Positions 10,093 through 20,855 of a DNA stretch of 55,186 nucleotides are shown piece after piece. The stretch spans positions 1-55,186 of the forward strand of contig JALHMY010000061.1 of assembly GCA_022843805.1 (NCBI GenBank), read 5' to 3'. The notes beneath the pieces are model-generated. The model was given only the letters and a program-made list of their open reading frames with translations, was not told where the DNA came from and did not search any database. This stretch comes from Fuerstiella sp. GTDB lineage: Bacteria > Planctomycetota > Planctomycetia > Planctomycetales > Planctomycetaceae. Within the stretch, counting starts at the first letter, position 1. Each line of letters begins with the position of its first letter. A program made the translations under genes and the position numbers.

Positions 10093-10136
10093 AAAAAAAA
10101 GAAACGGCGTCCATTATGAACGCCGTTGTATTTTTT
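10093..10136. terminator. Bidirectional intrinsic terminator
   Basis: A perfect 8-bp stem, AACGGCGT (10103-10110) with ACGCCGTT (10120-10127), is flanked by A8 on the left and T6 on the right. It sits between the convergent DUF1207 and PEP-CTERM genes and can end transcription from both sides. Confidence 0.85.
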
Positions 10137-10163
10137 GGGTGGCACCGTCGAATTAACCAGAGC

Positions 10164-10856
10164 TTACTCAGAAACAAGTTTCCGACGATTGATGCGACTG
10201 ATCGCCATCCCCAGTACGCCCAAGGTCCACATCGCCACAGTCGTCGGCTCGGGCACAGCCTGGGCTCCCGCACTCACTGCTGCCAGATTGTCAAGGCCGA
10301 AGCCTTCGCCGCCGGTGTTACTTCCGTTTGATCTCACGGAATAGAAACGCACTGAAGTAGCCACGTCACCACCAGTCAGAACAAATCCCGTAAAGGCACC
10401 GGCCGCATTTGACAGGATCTGGCTGCCCAGCAATGTGCCGCCGTTCCAAACCTCGACTCCTGCACCCTCACCATCTGATGCGAGCCATGTCTGGAAACCC
10501 AGTGCAGTTGTCAGATTGTTGAACGTAATTCGCACAAACGTGCCGCGATCGCCTTCGGTGAACATCGAAGCGTGGGACGTTCCACCGTTATCACCAAACT
10601 GAAATGCCGCAACATCCACCAGGTTTCGAAATTCTGCAGGGAAACCTTCCTGGGCAATGGACATCCCATTCAATGCGACTGAGGCCGCTCTGAATGATGT
10701 ATCTGCCCCAAAGCTCGAAAAATCTTCAGTATAAGATGCCGGTCCGGCTGCTGCCTGCCATGCAGCCTGATTGTTATAGAACACAGCCGCCGCCTGTGCC
10801 TGACCTGCCAAAGTCAGAATCACAAGGGACGCAAACCCAGCTACGAAAACCTTCAT
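10164..10856 (-). CDS. PEP-CTERM sorting domain protein
   Basis: A 230-residue exported protein. It has an N-terminal signal peptide (residues 1-22, ending AQA), a beta-rich central domain of the kind found in many PEP-CTERM proteins, and a C-terminal sorting signal: VPEPTT, a hydrophobic helix, then RINRRK. In this system the tail is recognised by an exosortase (EpsH family) during export to the cell surface or exopolysaccharide; no exosortase is in this window. The ribosome site is strong (GGAGGT at 10862-10867). It lies 216 bp downstream of the nqr/apbE operon on the same strand but is probably independent. The function of the central domain is unknown. Confidence 0.85.
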   Translation of the reverse strand: MKVFVAGFASLVILTLAGQAQAAAVFYNNQAAWQAAAGPASYTEDFSSFGADTSFRAASVALNGMSIAQEGFPAEFRNLVDVAAFQFGDNGGTSHASMFTEGDRGTFVRITFNNLTTALGFQTWLASDGEGAGVEVWNGGTLLGSQILSNAAGAFTGFVLTGGDVATSVRFYSVRSNGSNTGGEGFGLDNLAAVSAGAQAVPEPTTVAMWTLGVLGMAISRINRRKLVSE

Positions 10857-11072
10857 TGACTACCTCCGGAACATGGTGTTTGTGTACAAAAGAACATTGC
10901 AAACTCAGGGAAACCCAGTCTGTTCAACTGTTAATCCTGGATTGGACGGGAGGTCATGTCAAGGGTCGCCGCCGGAATTGTAGCAGGGTGATAAAAGTGC
11001 GAGGTGAAGGCTAGCCGTCTATGCCGCTGCAGGCCGCTTTCCCACCCCCGCCTTTGAAACACTTGCAGCGTG

Positions 11073-12458
11073 TCAGGTCTGCTCTTCGTCTGCAGAGGCA
11101 TTCTGACGAATTCGCTGTTTGACTTCGGGATTGATGCAGTCGTCTTTCGGTTTGGTACACAGGTCGCAGATGGACTGTCCGTCCGCACCCGGCATGGATG
11201 CGAGACCCCCGCAGCTGCCTTTCAATGCCTTATTTCTGACGATTACGCCAACCGACATTCCCGCCATGGCCAGCATGAAAATTCCGAGTGCCGCAGCAAA
11301 CGGCAGCCACCATTTCGACTGAGCTGCATCCTGATTCGAAGGCTGTGGATTATCTTCAACGCGAGCCTGATTCTCTGGTTCGCGTTCCGGTCCATTCTGA
11401 GTATTTGCATGAGTGCTCAGCGCTTCCGGGGGCGACAGCGTGGCTGCGGCAGCAAAAGTTCCTCTTGATGTTTCCTTCAGTTTGCCGAGACTGTCCACTT
11501 CCAGAAACATGACCTCCAGCTGATGCTTTTCAGCGAACTTCATTCCCTGCTCGGTCCCCATCACCATCAGCACGGTGGCCAGTGCGTCGGCTGTCATGGA
11601 CGAACTGCTGAATACCGAAACCGAGGCCGGAGGATCGGCAACCGGCCATCCTGATACGGGATCAAGTGCATGGGAGTAACGGCGGCCGTCGATTTCAAAG
11701 AAATTTCGATAGTCACCCGACGTTGCTACACAGTTATTGACCAATTCAACGACTTTATGGATTTCGCCCAAAGGCGACTCAACTCCGATTTTCCACGGAA
11801 CATTGCCGGCTTTCGCATCCCCAGCCTGATCTTCACCCCCGATGTCCACAAGCCAGCTGCGATAGCCTTCCTCTTTCAGCATGCCGGCAATCAGATCAAT
11901 CGCATAACCCGGAGCGATCGCAGACAGGTTAATTTGTACTGCTGGATCCAGTTTGCGGATCGCTGGCGGCTCAGCCCGCACCTCCACCAGGTACATGCCA
12001 ACATGTTTCTTTGCCTCTTCAATCTGCTCGGGCTTTGGAACTGAGCGTCGTTTGCTTTTTCCGAATCCCCATAAATCAATGAGTGGGCCGAGGGTTGGAT
12101 CGAACAGACCGCCACTGAGTTCGTGAATTCGCTTTGATTCTGTGACGACTTTGGCAAAGCCGGCACCTACCGGAAACCAGTCCAGTGACTGCGACTGATT
12201 GAATCTGGAAATTTCGGACTGAGGATCCCAGGTCGACATTTCCCGGTTGAAAGCAGCAAGGGCCGCGTCGACCTTCTTCTTTAGTTCTGCCGGAACCGCA
12301 CTGGGCGGAGGCGAATCAACGATGATGGAATAATAAGTCCCCATCGTTTCGCCCTGAATTTGCAGTGGCGGTACGGGCGGAGTCTGGGCATGTCCGTTCG
12401 GAAGCGACCAGCAGAACAGTGCCAGCAATGGCAGAAGCCACATTTTCTGAGCCTTCAC
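11073..12458 (-). CDS. apbE: FAD:protein FMN transferase (ApbE) fused to an NqrM-like domain
   Basis: ApbE attaches FMN through a phosphoester bond to Thr in NqrB and NqrC. Signal peptide at residues 1-24. The catalytic domain (about 32-335) shows GETMGTYYSI, the STWDPQSEISRFN segment, LVDIGGED, HALDPVSGWPV and the SMTADALAT metal/FAD site. After a polar linker (about 340-380) comes a membrane helix (382-408) and a Cys-rich tail with C416, C431, C434 and C441, including KGSCGGL. This helix plus SCGGL plus four cysteines is the pattern of NqrM, the small membrane protein needed for assembling the Cys-bound iron centre of NqrD/NqrE and normally a separate gene. The gene is the last of the nqr operon, 101 bp after nqrF. 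Confidence 0.9.
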   Translation of the reverse strand: MKAQKMWLLPLLALFCWSLPNGHAQTPPVPPLQIQGETMGTYYSIIVDSPPPSAVPAELKKKVDAALAAFNREMSTWDPQSEISRFNQSQSLDWFPVGAGFAKVVTESKRIHELSGGLFDPTLGPLIDLWGFGKSKRRSVPKPEQIEEAKKHVGMYLVEVRAEPPAIRKLDPAVQINLSAIAPGYAIDLIAGMLKEEGYRSWLVDIGGEDQAGDAKAGNVPWKIGVESPLGEIHKVVELVNNCVATSGDYRNFFEIDGRRYSHALDPVSGWPVADPPASVSVFSSSSMTADALATVLMVMGTEQGMKFAEKHQLEVMFLEVDSLGKLKETSRGTFAAAATLSPPEALSTHANTQNGPEREPENQARVEDNPQPSNQDAAQSKWWLPFAAALGIFMLAMAGMSVGVIVRNKALKGSCGGLASMPGADGQSICDLCTKPKDDCINPEVKQRIRQNASADEEQT

Positions 12459-12559
12459 CGGTTCAGCTCCCGAGAATTTTCCAAAGTGATTCGTTTCTGC
12501 AGCTTATGCAGAAATTCGGGAGACCAGATACCTGTGCAACGGATAATCTTTCAGGTGCA

Positions 12560-13795
12560 TCATCCGCCAAAGTCATCGTACGCGATGCTCTCTGGTTCCA
12601 CGCCAAGCCCGGACAACATGTCGGTAACAGCCTTCAGCATCATCGGGGGGCCGCAGATGTAGTATTCGCAATCTTCAGGAGCAGGGTGCTTTGAGAGATA
12701 TTCATTATAAAGCACCTGATGAATAAATCCCTTTAGCCCCGTCCAGTTATCCTCCGGCTGAGGTTCTGAGAGGGCAATATACAGTTTGAAGTTCGGGTGT
12801 TTTTCTTCAAGTTGTTCAAAGTCGGACAGGTAGAACAACTCGCGTACACTGCGACCGCCGTACCAGTACGAAACCCTGGATGTCGTATGCATATTTTTGA
12901 ACAGTTCAAAAATATGTGATCGCAGGGGCGCCATGCCAGCACCACCTCCGATGTAAATTTTTTCCCGAGGTGTTTCCTTAATGAAGAATTCACCGTATGG
13001 TCCTGAGATTGTGACTTTGTCGCCTGGCTTCAGATTGAAAATGTAAGACGACATTTTTCCCGGAGGAGTACCTTTGGGTGAACGTGGCGGTGGCGAGGCC
13101 ACTCGAACGTTCAGCATAATAATACCCTTCTCCCCCGGATAATTGGCCATGGAATAGGCTCGAATCACAGGTTCAGTGACAACGGATTCAATTTCCCAGA
13201 GATTGAACTTGTCCCAGTCACCGCGATATTCGGGAGCCACTTCAAATTCGGAATATTTCAGCTGATGGGGCGGGCATTCGATCTGGATGTAACCGCCGGC
13301 GCGGAAGTTCACGTCTTCGCCTTCGGGAAGTTCCAGCACCAGTTCCTTAATGAATGTGGCCACGTTGTTGTTGGAACGAACGGTGCACAGCCACTTCTTC
13401 GTCTCCAGCGCCTCATGAGGAACTTCAATCTTCATATCCTGTTTGACGGCAACCTGACAGGATAAGCGGCAGCCTTCACGTTCCTGGCGGCGATTGATAT
13501 GTGCTTTTTCCGTAGCGAGGATCTCGCCACCGCCCTCGAGGACATGGACCTTGCATTGAGCGCAGGTGCCGCCGCCTCCGCATGCGGAAGAGACAAAGAT
13601 GCCTTCGGCGGCCAGCGCATTCAGAAGTTTGCCGCCAGCCGGAACTGAAATTTCCTTCTGGTCGTTGATGGTAATCCTGACATTCCCCGTGGGAACCAGT
13701 TGTTTTCGGGCGGCCAAAATCATGGCCACCAGGGTAACAATAATACCCGTAAACATCAGGACGCCAAAAAATATGGCTGTGCTCATCGTATCCAA
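12560..13795 (-). CDS. nqrF: Na+-translocating NADH:quinone reductase subunit F
   Basis: Electron entry subunit of Na+-NQR: it oxidises NADH through FAD and passes electrons to a 2Fe-2S cluster. The 411-residue protein has an N-terminal membrane helix (about residues 6-29), a ferredoxin domain with the cluster ligands C72, C78, C81 and C113, and a ferredoxin-reductase-type domain: the [12 protein letters not shown] site, then [13 protein letters not shown] and the C-terminal [13 protein letters not shown] site. Length matches the family (about 405-410). An ATG three codons downstream is an alternative start. It is the sixth gene of nqrA-F, in canonical order. Confidence 0.97.
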   Translation of the reverse strand: MDTMSTAIFFGVLMFTGIIVTLVAMILAARKQLVPTGNVRITINDQKEISVPAGGKLLNALAAEGIFVSSACGGGGTCAQCKVHVLEGGGEILATEKAHINRRQEREGCRLSCQVAVKQDMKIEVPHEALETKKWLCTVRSNNNVATFIKELVLELPEGEDVNFRAGGYIQIECPPHQLKYSEFEVAPEYRGDWDKFNLWEIESVVTEPVIRAYSMANYPGEKGIIMLNVRVASPPPRSPKGTPPGKMSSYIFNLKPGDKVTISGPYGEFFIKETPREKIYIGGGAGMAPLRSHIFELFKNMHTTSRVSYWYGGRSVRELFYLSDFEQLEEKHPNFKLYIALSEPQPEDNWTGLKGFIHQVLYNEYLSKHPAPEDCEYYICGPPMMLKAVTDMLSGLGVEPESIAYDDFGG

Positions 13796-13836
13796 CCATT
13801 CCGTGCAGTTATTACGGACAGCAACCAGTGTGCATG

Positions 13837-14451
13837 TCAGAGTTTGATTCCGGAAAACGACTGAAAGGCCAGTGCCATCAGCCCGACGGTGATGAACGTA
13901 ATTCCCAGGCCTCTCAGTCCGGCAGGTACGTCGCTGTACTTCAGCTTTTCACGAATTCCGGCGAGCACCACAATTGCCATTGCCCAGCCAAAGCCGGAGC
14001 CCCAGCCAAAAACAACGCTGTCAGCAAAAGTCATATTTCGTTCCACCATCAGCAACGTGCCTCCAAGAATGGCGCAGTTGACGGTAATCAGCGGCAGAAA
14101 GATCCCCAGAGTGTTGTACAGGGCAGGGAAATACCGGTCCAATGCCATCTCCAGTATCTGCACCATCGCGGCAATCACGGCGATGTAACTGATCAAACCC
14201 ACAAATCCCAGATCCTGTTCCGACAACTCCGGACTTAACCAGGCAAGAGCTCCTGGCTGAAGCAGATACCGGAAAATCAGGTTATTTACGGGGACGGTAA
14301 TTCCCTGAATGACAGTCACTGCGATTCCCAGACTGAACGCAGTTTTGACATTCTTTGAAAGTGCCAAAAAAGTGCACATACCCAGAAAGAATGCCAGTGC
14401 CAGATTTTCCGGAAAAACGCTTTTCACGAACAGGCTAAGGTAATGTTCCAT
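13837..14451 (-). CDS. nqrE: Na+-translocating NADH:quinone reductase subunit E
   Basis: Polytopic inner-membrane subunit (204 residues, about six helices) that, with NqrD, holds a Cys-coordinated iron centre at the membrane core in known Na+-NQR structures. The start [28 protein letters not shown] is typical, with a membrane Cys at position 26, and a second conserved Cys is seen in the TVNCAILGG segment. Inverted-topology homology with NqrD is expected from the family. The gene lies 41 bp upstream of nqrF and 90 bp after nqrD. Confidence 0.96.
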   Translation of the reverse strand: MEHYLSLFVKSVFPENLALAFFLGMCTFLALSKNVKTAFSLGIAVTVIQGITVPVNNLIFRYLLQPGALAWLSPELSEQDLGFVGLISYIAVIAAMVQILEMALDRYFPALYNTLGIFLPLITVNCAILGGTLLMVERNMTFADSVVFGWGSGFGWAMAIVVLAGIREKLKYSDVPAGLRGLGITFITVGLMALAFQSFSGIKL

Positions 14452-14541
14452 ATCAGGCAGCTCAGCAAAAAGTTCCAGACATACACACTGACACGTTTCT
14501 GATTCAAAAGCGATTCCGCCGAATGATCTGTCAAAGCCAGG

Positions 14542-15168
14542 TCATTCGGATTCCATCTGCTCAGGCTTCCAGGTGCGAACGAGCCAAACGAGGAGTCCGA
14601 TCAAAAAGAAGGCACTTGGGGAAATCAGCATTAATCCATTTGTCGTATACCAGCCGCCTTCAGTCACAGGATTCAGAATTGTAATTCCAAATAACTTGCC
14701 GGCGCCGGTCAGTTCACGGACAAATCCCACCAGAATCAACACGATGCTGTAGCCCAGACCATTTCCAATGCCGTCAAGAAAACTCAGCCATGGTCCAGTC
14801 TTCATAGCAAACGCTTCCGCTCGCCCCATGACGATACAGTTGGTGATAATCAAACCAACGAAAACCGAAAGCTTCTGGCTCAAAGCGAATGCGTAGGCCT
14901 GTAATACCTGATCAACCACAATCACCATCGTGGCAATCACCGTCATCTGCACGATAATTCGAATGCTGGACGGTATAATATTTCTAATGGCGGCAATGGC
15001 AGCACTGGAACACGCCGTCACGAGTGTTACGGAGATGGCCATCACAATGGCGGTTTGCATGTTCGTAGTGACCGCCAGAGAACTGCAAAGTCCGAGAATC
15101 TGCAGCGTGATCGGATTGTTCTTTACCAGCGGTTCCAGCAGCACGTCCTGAGCGGTAGGGTCTGCCAT
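14542..15168 (-). CDS. nqrD: Na+-translocating NADH:quinone reductase subunit D
   Basis: Integral membrane subunit (208 residues, six predicted helices), partner of NqrE in binding the membrane iron centre. Family hallmarks: [19 protein letters not shown] with its conserved Cys, [18 protein letters not shown] with the second conserved Cys, and [13 protein letters not shown]. Length fits the family. It sits 118 bp downstream of nqrC, a slightly wide gap for this operon with no terminator seen in it. Confidence 0.96.
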   Translation of the reverse strand: MADPTAQDVLLEPLVKNNPITLQILGLCSSLAVTTNMQTAIVMAISVTLVTACSSAAIAAIRNIIPSSIRIIVQMTVIATMVIVVDQVLQAYAFALSQKLSVFVGLIITNCIVMGRAEAFAMKTGPWLSFLDGIGNGLGYSIVLILVGFVRELTGAGKLFGITILNPVTEGGWYTTNGLMLISPSAFFLIGLLVWLVRTWKPEQMESE

Positions 15169-15286
15169 TTTTTTAAACCTTGAAAGTCACAGACGCGAGT
15201 GACGTTGGAGTTGAACAGAAAATTAGTAAATCTCTATGAAGAACTTTTTTGGAGATGCTCATCGGCGGGCAACATTATCAGGTGGC

Positions 15287-16108
15287 TCAACCTGCTCCAG
15301 GTATTTGGGAGGATGCTAACTGTTGCGGCACCAGTGACCGTATAAATGGCCCAAATCCATTTTTGCCAAGCCAGTATTGAATCATGTTCGACACGCCGTT
15401 AGATGTCAGTGTGGCACCTGAAATCGCATCGACCTCGTATTCGCTGTCCGCGCTTTTCGCCACTTCAAGACGAACTTCCCAGTTGCTGTCGTAAATCTGC
15501 TTTCCGGGCCATTTGCCCTTCCACAATTCATTGTCCACTTCCCCGCCCAGCCCTGGAGTTTCCGCGTGCTGATAAAAAGTGAGTCCCTTTACTTTCAAAG
15601 ACGTCGCGTCGGACGTGGCATCCGTGAAGTCAATGGCAATGAAGCCCCAGAGAGTTGACCAGAGCCCGTAGCCGCGGATGGGAAGAATCAGAGTCTTTAG
15701 TTGTCCGTTGTCGCGAACTTCATACACAGTGGTATAGGTTTCACGGACATTGATTGAGGCAACGTCAAATCCGGTCTCGTCACTCCCGTCGACCTTTCGG
15801 CTGAGTGAAGCAGTTCGAGCAGCGGTACGAGCATCGAGTTCCTTAGCGCCAGGTTCAAAACGATCCGTCACCCGGTCCGTCTCAAAATCAATCACGACGG
15901 GCGTAATGTGTTTGCTGAACAGATCCTCGGCACTGGCTTCCGGTTGCCACAGCCCGGCGGCTTTCAGAATGTTTGCCTGGCGGAACTGTTCCTTTTTTTG
16001 CTGCTGCGTATCACGCAGACCGACGGCTGTTACAGATACCATGACCGAACAGATCAGGCACAGCAGCACGGCCACTCGAAAAACGTTCTGTATGGAATCA
16101 CGCTGCAT
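15287..16108 (-). CDS. nqrC: Na+-translocating NADH:quinone reductase subunit C
   Basis: Periplasm-facing subunit carrying covalently bound FMN. The 273-residue protein has one N-terminal helix (about residues 9-29) and an FMN-binding domain containing the flavinylation motif SGAT with Thr233, the residue modified by ApbE. Supporting segments are [15 protein letters not shown] and [11 protein letters not shown]. The start [10 protein letters not shown] at 16108 was chosen over an upstream ATG because it matches the family N-terminus; it overlaps the end of nqrB by 11 bp, suggesting translational coupling. Confidence 0.95.
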   Translation of the reverse strand: MQRDSIQNVFRVAVLLCLICSVMVSVTAVGLRDTQQQKKEQFRQANILKAAGLWQPEASAEDLFSKHITPVVIDFETDRVTDRFEPGAKELDARTAARTASLSRKVDGSDETGFDVASINVRETYTTVYEVRDNGQLKTLILPIRGYGLWSTLWGFIAIDFTDATSDATSLKVKGLTFYQHAETPGLGGEVDNELWKGKWPGKQIYDSNWEVRLEVAKSADSEYEVDAISGATLTSNGVSNMIQYWLGKNGFGPFIRSLVPQQLASSQIPGAG

Positions 16109-17372
16109 TTCGAGCCATCCTTCGCCTGATGTTTTGCTGAACCACGACAAAATCGATGATTGGAGCAAACACATTGCCAAACAAAATCGCCAGCATGATT
16201 CCTTCCGGGAAAGCGGGGTTCAATACCCGGATGATCATCGTCATGACACCGATCAGTATTCCGTAAATCCACTTCCCGGTTTCCGTCATTGAAGCTGATA
16301 CCGGATCGGTCGCCATAAAGACAAGTCCAAAGGCGAGTCCGCCAATCACCAGATGCCAGTGAGCAGGAATCTGAAACACTGCGTTTGTCGAACTGCCAAT
16401 TCCATGCAGCATTGTGGCCATTCCCATCGAGCCGATCAGAACACCCGACATAATTCGCCAGGAACCAACCCCCGTCAGAATCAGGAAGAACGCGCCCAGC
16501 AAACAGGCGAGGGCGGAAGTTTCACCCATTGATCCGGGAATCCATCCCATAAATGCATCCAGCCACGAGATATTCAGCTGCTCCGGACCAATGACCGCTT
16601 TGAAGGTTCCTCCCCCGGGCAGAACTGAACGCTGCGATCCCATCGTCGTCAAAATCGTAGGCCCCGTGTAGCCATCCAGAGCAACCCAGACTTTGTCTCC
16701 AATAATCTGCGATGGATATGCAAAATACAGGAATGCCCGAGCTGTCAGAGCCGGATTCAAAAAGTTCTTTCCGGTGCCTCCAAAGACCTCTTTGCCAAGT
16801 ACAACTCCAAAGCTGATCCCAAGAGCAACCTGCCAGAGCGGCGTCGTGGGTGGTAGAACCAGCGGAAACAGAAGCCCGGTAACCAGAAAGCCCTCATTCA
16901 ATTCATGTTTTCGAATACAGCAAAACAGTACTTCCCACGTGCCGCCCACAATATTGGTGACGAGAAACGCAGGAACAAAATACAGAGCCCCATGTATCAG
17001 ATTGAATAACAGAGAAGGACCGGCCTGTAAGTCAAACCCCACAATATGCAACACGGCCAGCCGCCAGCCGCCGTTCGCGACAATCTGAGAAATCTCAGTT
17101 CCGGAGGCCACAGTTGACTGAATCGCAAGGTTGGCCTGATATCCCGTATTCCAGCAGGCCATGTACACGCATGGCAGAAGCGCAAAGACGACCGTAATCA
17201 TCATTCGCTTGAGATCCATGCCGTCGCGGACATGCGATGCACCTGCCGTCACTTCACCCGGCGTGTACAGGAACGTATCCAGCGCTTCATAGACAGGAAA
17301 CAGTCGCTCCAGTTTTCCACCTTTGTGGAATAACGGCGCGACCTTATCCAGAGAGTTGCGGATCAATTTCAT
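16098..17372 (-). CDS. nqrB: Na+-translocating NADH:quinone reductase subunit B
   Basis: Large membrane subunit (424 residues, about ten helices) that carries covalent FMN and riboflavin and forms much of the quinone/Na+ path. The start [22 protein letters not shown] at 17372 matches the family; a longer ORF reaches 17480 but its extra 36 residues overlap nqrA and look non-native. The GSMGETS segment contains Thr285, the expected FMN attachment site. Other family signatures are [20 protein letters not shown] and [13 protein letters not shown]. It lies 26 bp after nqrA and overlaps nqrC by 11 bp. Confidence 0.95.
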   Translation of the reverse strand: MKLIRNSLDKVAPLFHKGGKLERLFPVYEALDTFLYTPGEVTAGASHVRDGMDLKRMMITVVFALLPCVYMACWNTGYQANLAIQSTVASGTEISQIVANGGWRLAVLHIVGFDLQAGPSLLFNLIHGALYFVPAFLVTNIVGGTWEVLFCCIRKHELNEGFLVTGLLFPLVLPPTTPLWQVALGISFGVVLGKEVFGGTGKNFLNPALTARAFLYFAYPSQIIGDKVWVALDGYTGPTILTTMGSQRSVLPGGGTFKAVIGPEQLNISWLDAFMGWIPGSMGETSALACLLGAFFLILTGVGSWRIMSGVLIGSMGMATMLHGIGSSTNAVFQIPAHWHLVIGGLAFGLVFMATDPVSASMTETGKWIYGILIGVMTMIIRVLNPAFPEGIMLAILFGNVFAPIIDFVVVQQNIRRRMARNAA

Positions 17373-17398
17373 GCGTTTCAGTCTTTCCTGGTCTTCCG

Positions 17399-18742
17399 CT
17401 AACCTTCCAATTCGATCTGGGCAAGTGTTTTGCGAAGGATTGGGCCATATTCGTATTTGCCGGGGCAAACGAACGTACACAGCGCCAGATCTTCTTCGTC
17501 CAGTTCAAGACATCCCAGTGCCTGTGCCTGCTCGGTATCTCCAGTCAGAAGGGAACGCAGCAGGAAAGTGGCAATGATGTCCAGAGGCATCACCTGCTCA
17601 TACATCCCGATCGGGACCATTGCTCGCCGACTGCCGCCTGTCGTCGTTGTAAAATTAAAACGTCTGGCCCGGTCCAGAGCTGACGTGAACACTCGCCTGA
17701 CAGAGAAACGACTGGCACCGGGAGTCACCCAGCCCAGAAATTCTCGCTGATTTCCTTCCGGAACAACGGAGACCTGCAAATGATATCGTCCCAGGTAGCC
17801 GTTGGGCGCCTGGACGGTTCGTCCGCTCAGGACGCTGCCGGAAATCACTCGACTGGGCTCCGGCACCAATAACCCGTCAGTCAGCTGCCGAATATCTGCC
17901 CCGGCCACTGTCCGGATGATCCGAGGAGTTTTTACGCCTGGCCCCGCAACGGAGATCACTCTCTCGTGATGAAGAACGCCTGTACTGATCAGACGACCGA
18001 TTGCAAGGACATCCTGGTAGTTTACATACCACACTACTTTTCCAGGTCCGACAGGATCGAGCATATGAATATGAGTGCCCGGAAGTCCTGCAGGGTGCGG
18101 CCCCTCAAATTCTGCTCTCTGAACACCCGTCTGATCATCGCCGGGAAGTGAGACAGCTGTCCGCCGACAGACAAAAACTTTTCCATCAGTCAGCTTCGAC
18201 AATGCCATTACACCAAATTGAAAGTCTCTCTCTCGTTCATGAATCACCAGAACGGGGTCAACGGCGAGAGGATTGGTGTCGATTGCCTGAACAAAAATGG
18301 ATCTGGGTACGCTGCCGACGGCCGGGACCTTGCTGTAGGGGCGTGTTCGCAATGCCGTCCAGAGGCCGCTGTCCGCAAGTAACTGCGTCACCGCTCCACG
18401 ACTGACAGCGGCAAAATTCTGAGACGACAACGGAGTGAACGATATTGCGTCGTCACCGTCCACATCCACCGTTACAGACTGAAAGACTCGCCTGTCACCT
18501 CGATTGACTCCCGAAACGACCCCGGCTGCCGGCGATGTGTAAACAACACCTTCTGCCTTTTTATCCTGGAAGAGCGGTGTTCCGATTTTGACGCGATCAC
18601 CGGCCTGCACCAGCATCGTTGGCTTCATGCCAACGTAATCAGCACCCTGAAGAGCAACACGCGTCACAGCAGGCCCGGGAAAAATCTTCTGCTCCGGAAC
18701 ACCTGTCATCGGGAGGTCCAGCCCCCTGGTAATCCTGTGCAT
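17399..18742 (-). CDS. nqrA: Na+-translocating NADH:quinone reductase subunit A
   Basis: Cytoplasmic subunit of Na+-NQR, associated with quinone binding. The 447-residue protein opens with the family pattern ([15 protein letters not shown]), followed by the [21 protein letters not shown] barrel-hybrid domain, the [24 protein letters not shown] segment and [18 protein letters not shown] near the C-terminus. Length matches the family. It is the first gene of the operon, so the operon promoter should lie in 18743-19029; no clear promoter could be picked there. Confidence 0.96.
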   Translation of the reverse strand: MHRITRGLDLPMTGVPEQKIFPGPAVTRVALQGADYVGMKPTMLVQAGDRVKIGTPLFQDKKAEGVVYTSPAAGVVSGVNRGDRRVFQSVTVDVDGDDAISFTPLSSQNFAAVSRGAVTQLLADSGLWTALRTRPYSKVPAVGSVPRSIFVQAIDTNPLAVDPVLVIHERERDFQFGVMALSKLTDGKVFVCRRTAVSLPGDDQTGVQRAEFEGPHPAGLPGTHIHMLDPVGPGKVVWYVNYQDVLAIGRLISTGVLHHERVISVAGPGVKTPRIIRTVAGADIRQLTDGLLVPEPSRVISGSVLSGRTVQAPNGYLGRYHLQVSVVPEGNQREFLGWVTPGASRFSVRRVFTSALDRARRFNFTTTTGGSRRAMVPIGMYEQVMPLDIIATFLLRSLLTGDTEQAQALGCLELDEEDLALCTFVCPGKYEYGPILRKTLAQIELEG

Positions 18743-19029
18743 CAGCGTTCAACAACCCGCTTAAGGTAAAGAGAATCCGGCCTGACAACCTCTTGCGACG
18801 CTCGAGTTACGCACCACAATTCCTGCCATACCCTATAAGTCATCATCACATGGAAGTGATCGACTCAGGATGGCAACACGGCCCGCAAGCAACGTCCCTG
18901 CTCGGATCGCATTTTAGTCAGGCAACGCCGTTTTGGAAGATTGGCCCACCTCTATAAAACGACGGTTGGACACATGGAGAAAGCCTTCCCAATGTCGGGA
19001 ATTCATATTCTCACGGCTGTGCATCAGAT

Positions 19030-19485
19030 TCAGCGTTTGTTGCGCACTCGCGCTGTTTTCTCGACGATCACTTCAATTTCGTTCCGATCGCATGCTTCAA
19101 TGTCAACCCTGAGTGGGGATGACTCATACGAAGCGTATTTCGGATCCACCGGAAGACCATGATCCACTGAATGGCGAAGTACTCCATCGTTCATGATCAT
19201 CTGCAGCACGATCGCCTGATGGCTGCCTGCCGGGGCGCCGTCTTCGCTCGAGTGCGTGCCCAGCACAAACGTCCCATCTTTTTGAATTCTTCCCGAAGAT
19301 GTTGTCCCCTGATCGCGGCATTCCAGCTCGATCGTGCCGGTATTCACCGGACTTCCGTCGGAAAATCGAACGACTCCACAGACCGGATAAGTTGGCACGA
19401 GGTTCTTGCCACAGCCTGCAAGGGCGCACGTTGTACAGAAACATAAGCAGATAAAGGAACGGGCAGTAGACAGCACGCATGGCAT
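19030..19485 (-). CDS. Small lipoprotein, carboxypeptidase-regulatory-like fold suspected
   Basis: A 151-residue secreted protein with a lipobox LAGC (Cys25) after a short hydrophobic signal. The mature part begins with a pattern very common in planctomycete lipoproteins: VCGVVRFSDGSPVNTGTIEL, then DGTFVLGTH and GAPAGSHQAIV, as in carboxypeptidase regulatory-like (transthyretin-type) domains. The start at 19485 was preferred over a GTG at 19539 because it gives a normal lipoprotein signal and has AGGA upstream. It follows the DUF1559 gene by 60 bp, a standard pairing in this phylum; its role there is unknown. Confidence 0.75.
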   Translation of the reverse strand: MPCVLSTARSFICLCFCTTCALAGCGKNLVPTYPVCGVVRFSDGSPVNTGTIELECRDQGTTSSGRIQKDGTFVLGTHSSEDGAPAGSHQAIVLQMIMNDGVLRHSVDHGLPVDPKYASYESSPLRVDIEACDRNEIEVIVEKTARVRNKR

Positions 19486-19545
19486 TTCGGAAATCCTGAG
19501 ACTCAACCGGTCGAAATGAAAAACTTTCAGGCGGATCACGACTTT

Positions 19546-20610
19546 TCAGAATTCAGTGGTCGCCGTGCCGTCTGCTCGATGAGCCAGACTGGCCAGTACT
19601 CGGGTGCTCAAATGGGTAGAAACTGATCGAACACTCCCATCTGCCAATGCAAAGTTGACATATCCGCTGTGCTCACTGCCGAACGAGTACAGGGTTCCTC
19701 GCTGGTCTTCAGAATGATGGGCCAGTGGTACACCCGGTCCTCCGATTCGGGAGAAGTGCATCGTATGCCTGCCGAAATACGCCGGCCCGTTGAACGGAGC
19801 CCGATTCAGCTCCGATCGCGGTACGTGGGTTTCCCCGACAAGCAGCGTGTTGCTGGATCCGTCAGCAATGTCCTGCATGCGAATCTGATCCTTCCAGCCC
19901 GCAACCAGTTCGTCACCTCTCAATTCCGGTCGACTGGAAATCAGAATGCCGGTGCCCTGCCCGCCCCAGTAAAAATCTGTCGATAGTCCTGAGGACCCCG
20001 GTGAAGTGTCTCCGTGATTGCCTGCATAGTCCGATACTGCGCCTCCGGGAATCACCTGAACGCCGGCTGGACAGCCGCATGGAAGCGAGATCACGATTTC
20101 ATCATCCGGCGCGACTCCGGTACCGGACGAGTGTCTCTCAGGACACAGAAAAACAGACACCGCCTGCTTTCGTACTTTCTCCGGATGCGCGCCGTAGGGC
20201 TTGTACACATCCCATTCGTGATACATCGCGGACTGTTCCAGCCATGGAAGAATTCGGATCAGCCACGACGGTTCATCCAGCCCCGGCAACAGAGCCGAAT
20301 CGCTGTTGCTGACATCGCGAGGAATATTCTGAACGAGCCGGGCTGGGGGAAACGCCCCATTGGTGTCATGGAAATTGTGCAGCGCCAATGCAATCTGCTT
20401 CATGTTGTTCTGGCACTGAATTTTTCTTGCCGCAGAGCGAGCCTGCTGGAGGCCAGGCATCAGCAGGCCAATCAGCAATGCAATAATGGCGACGACGACG
20501 AGTAATTCGATGAGAGTAAATCCGGCACGGCTATCATTGCCGGTTCGTTTCACTCTCGGAAATTCAGAATCCTGGTGTTTTCGAGTTGTCTGCATCGCTT
20601 TGGCTCGCAT
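19546..20610 (-). CDS. DUF1559 protein with prepilin-type N-terminus
   Basis: A 354-residue member of the large planctomycete DUF1559 family. A basic 30-residue leader ends at a prepilin peptidase site (RAG/FTLIELLVVVAIIALLIG; cleavage after Gly30), followed by the usual QQARSAARKIQCQNNMKQIALALHNFHD and, near the C-terminus, FALADGSVRSVS. These are expected to be processed like type IV pilin or pseudopilin proteins and displayed at the cell surface, but no function is established. The gene precedes the lipoprotein and is separated from the upstream helicase gene by an intrinsic terminator. Confidence 0.93.
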   Translation of the reverse strand: MRAKAMQTTRKHQDSEFPRVKRTGNDSRAGFTLIELLVVVAIIALLIGLLMPGLQQARSAARKIQCQNNMKQIALALHNFHDTNGAFPPARLVQNIPRDVSNSDSALLPGLDEPSWLIRILPWLEQSAMYHEWDVYKPYGAHPEKVRKQAVSVFLCPERHSSGTGVAPDDEIVISLPCGCPAGVQVIPGGAVSDYAGNHGDTSPGSSGLSTDFYWGGQGTGILISSRPELRGDELVAGWKDQIRMQDIADGSSNTLLVGETHVPRSELNRAPFNGPAYFGRHTMHFSRIGGPGVPLAHHSEDQRGTLYSFGSEHSGYVNFALADGSVRSVSTHLSTRVLASLAHRADGTATTEF

Positions 20611-20754
20611 TCAGTCCTGCCCGTATTTGAATTGCCCGTGCCTGTCACCTTATCCATGGTTCATCAAATGGGTCCTTAACCTGAATTTAGGTGCCAGAAC
20701 TGATGATGAAAAATCAATCTTTGGACTTTACCAGGAAACCGCTGACGGCGCAGC

Positions 20755-20786
20755 AAAAAAGCCTCATCAGGAGCCACTGATGAGGC
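20755..20786 (-). terminator. Intrinsic terminator of the helicase gene
   Basis: On the minus strand, a perfect 10-bp stem (GCCTCATCAG at 20761-20770 with CTGATGAGGC at 20777-20786, 6-nt loop) is followed by T6. It lies 70 bp after the stop codon of the DEAD-box helicase gene. Confidence 0.9.
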
Positions 20787-20855
20787 TTTCCTTAAACATA
20801 TGTTGCCACGATCAACACAGGCAGTGACCCGGTGTTGTCGGCACTTACGGCGATG

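Noticed and set aside
16109..16180. N-terminal extension of NqrC
   Set aside because: Lies inside nqr[11 protein letters not shown] at 16108 matches family starts.
17373..17480. N-terminal extension of NqrB
   Set aside because: It overlaps the nqrA coding region and the family start is at 17372 (MKLIRNSL), so the extension is not native.
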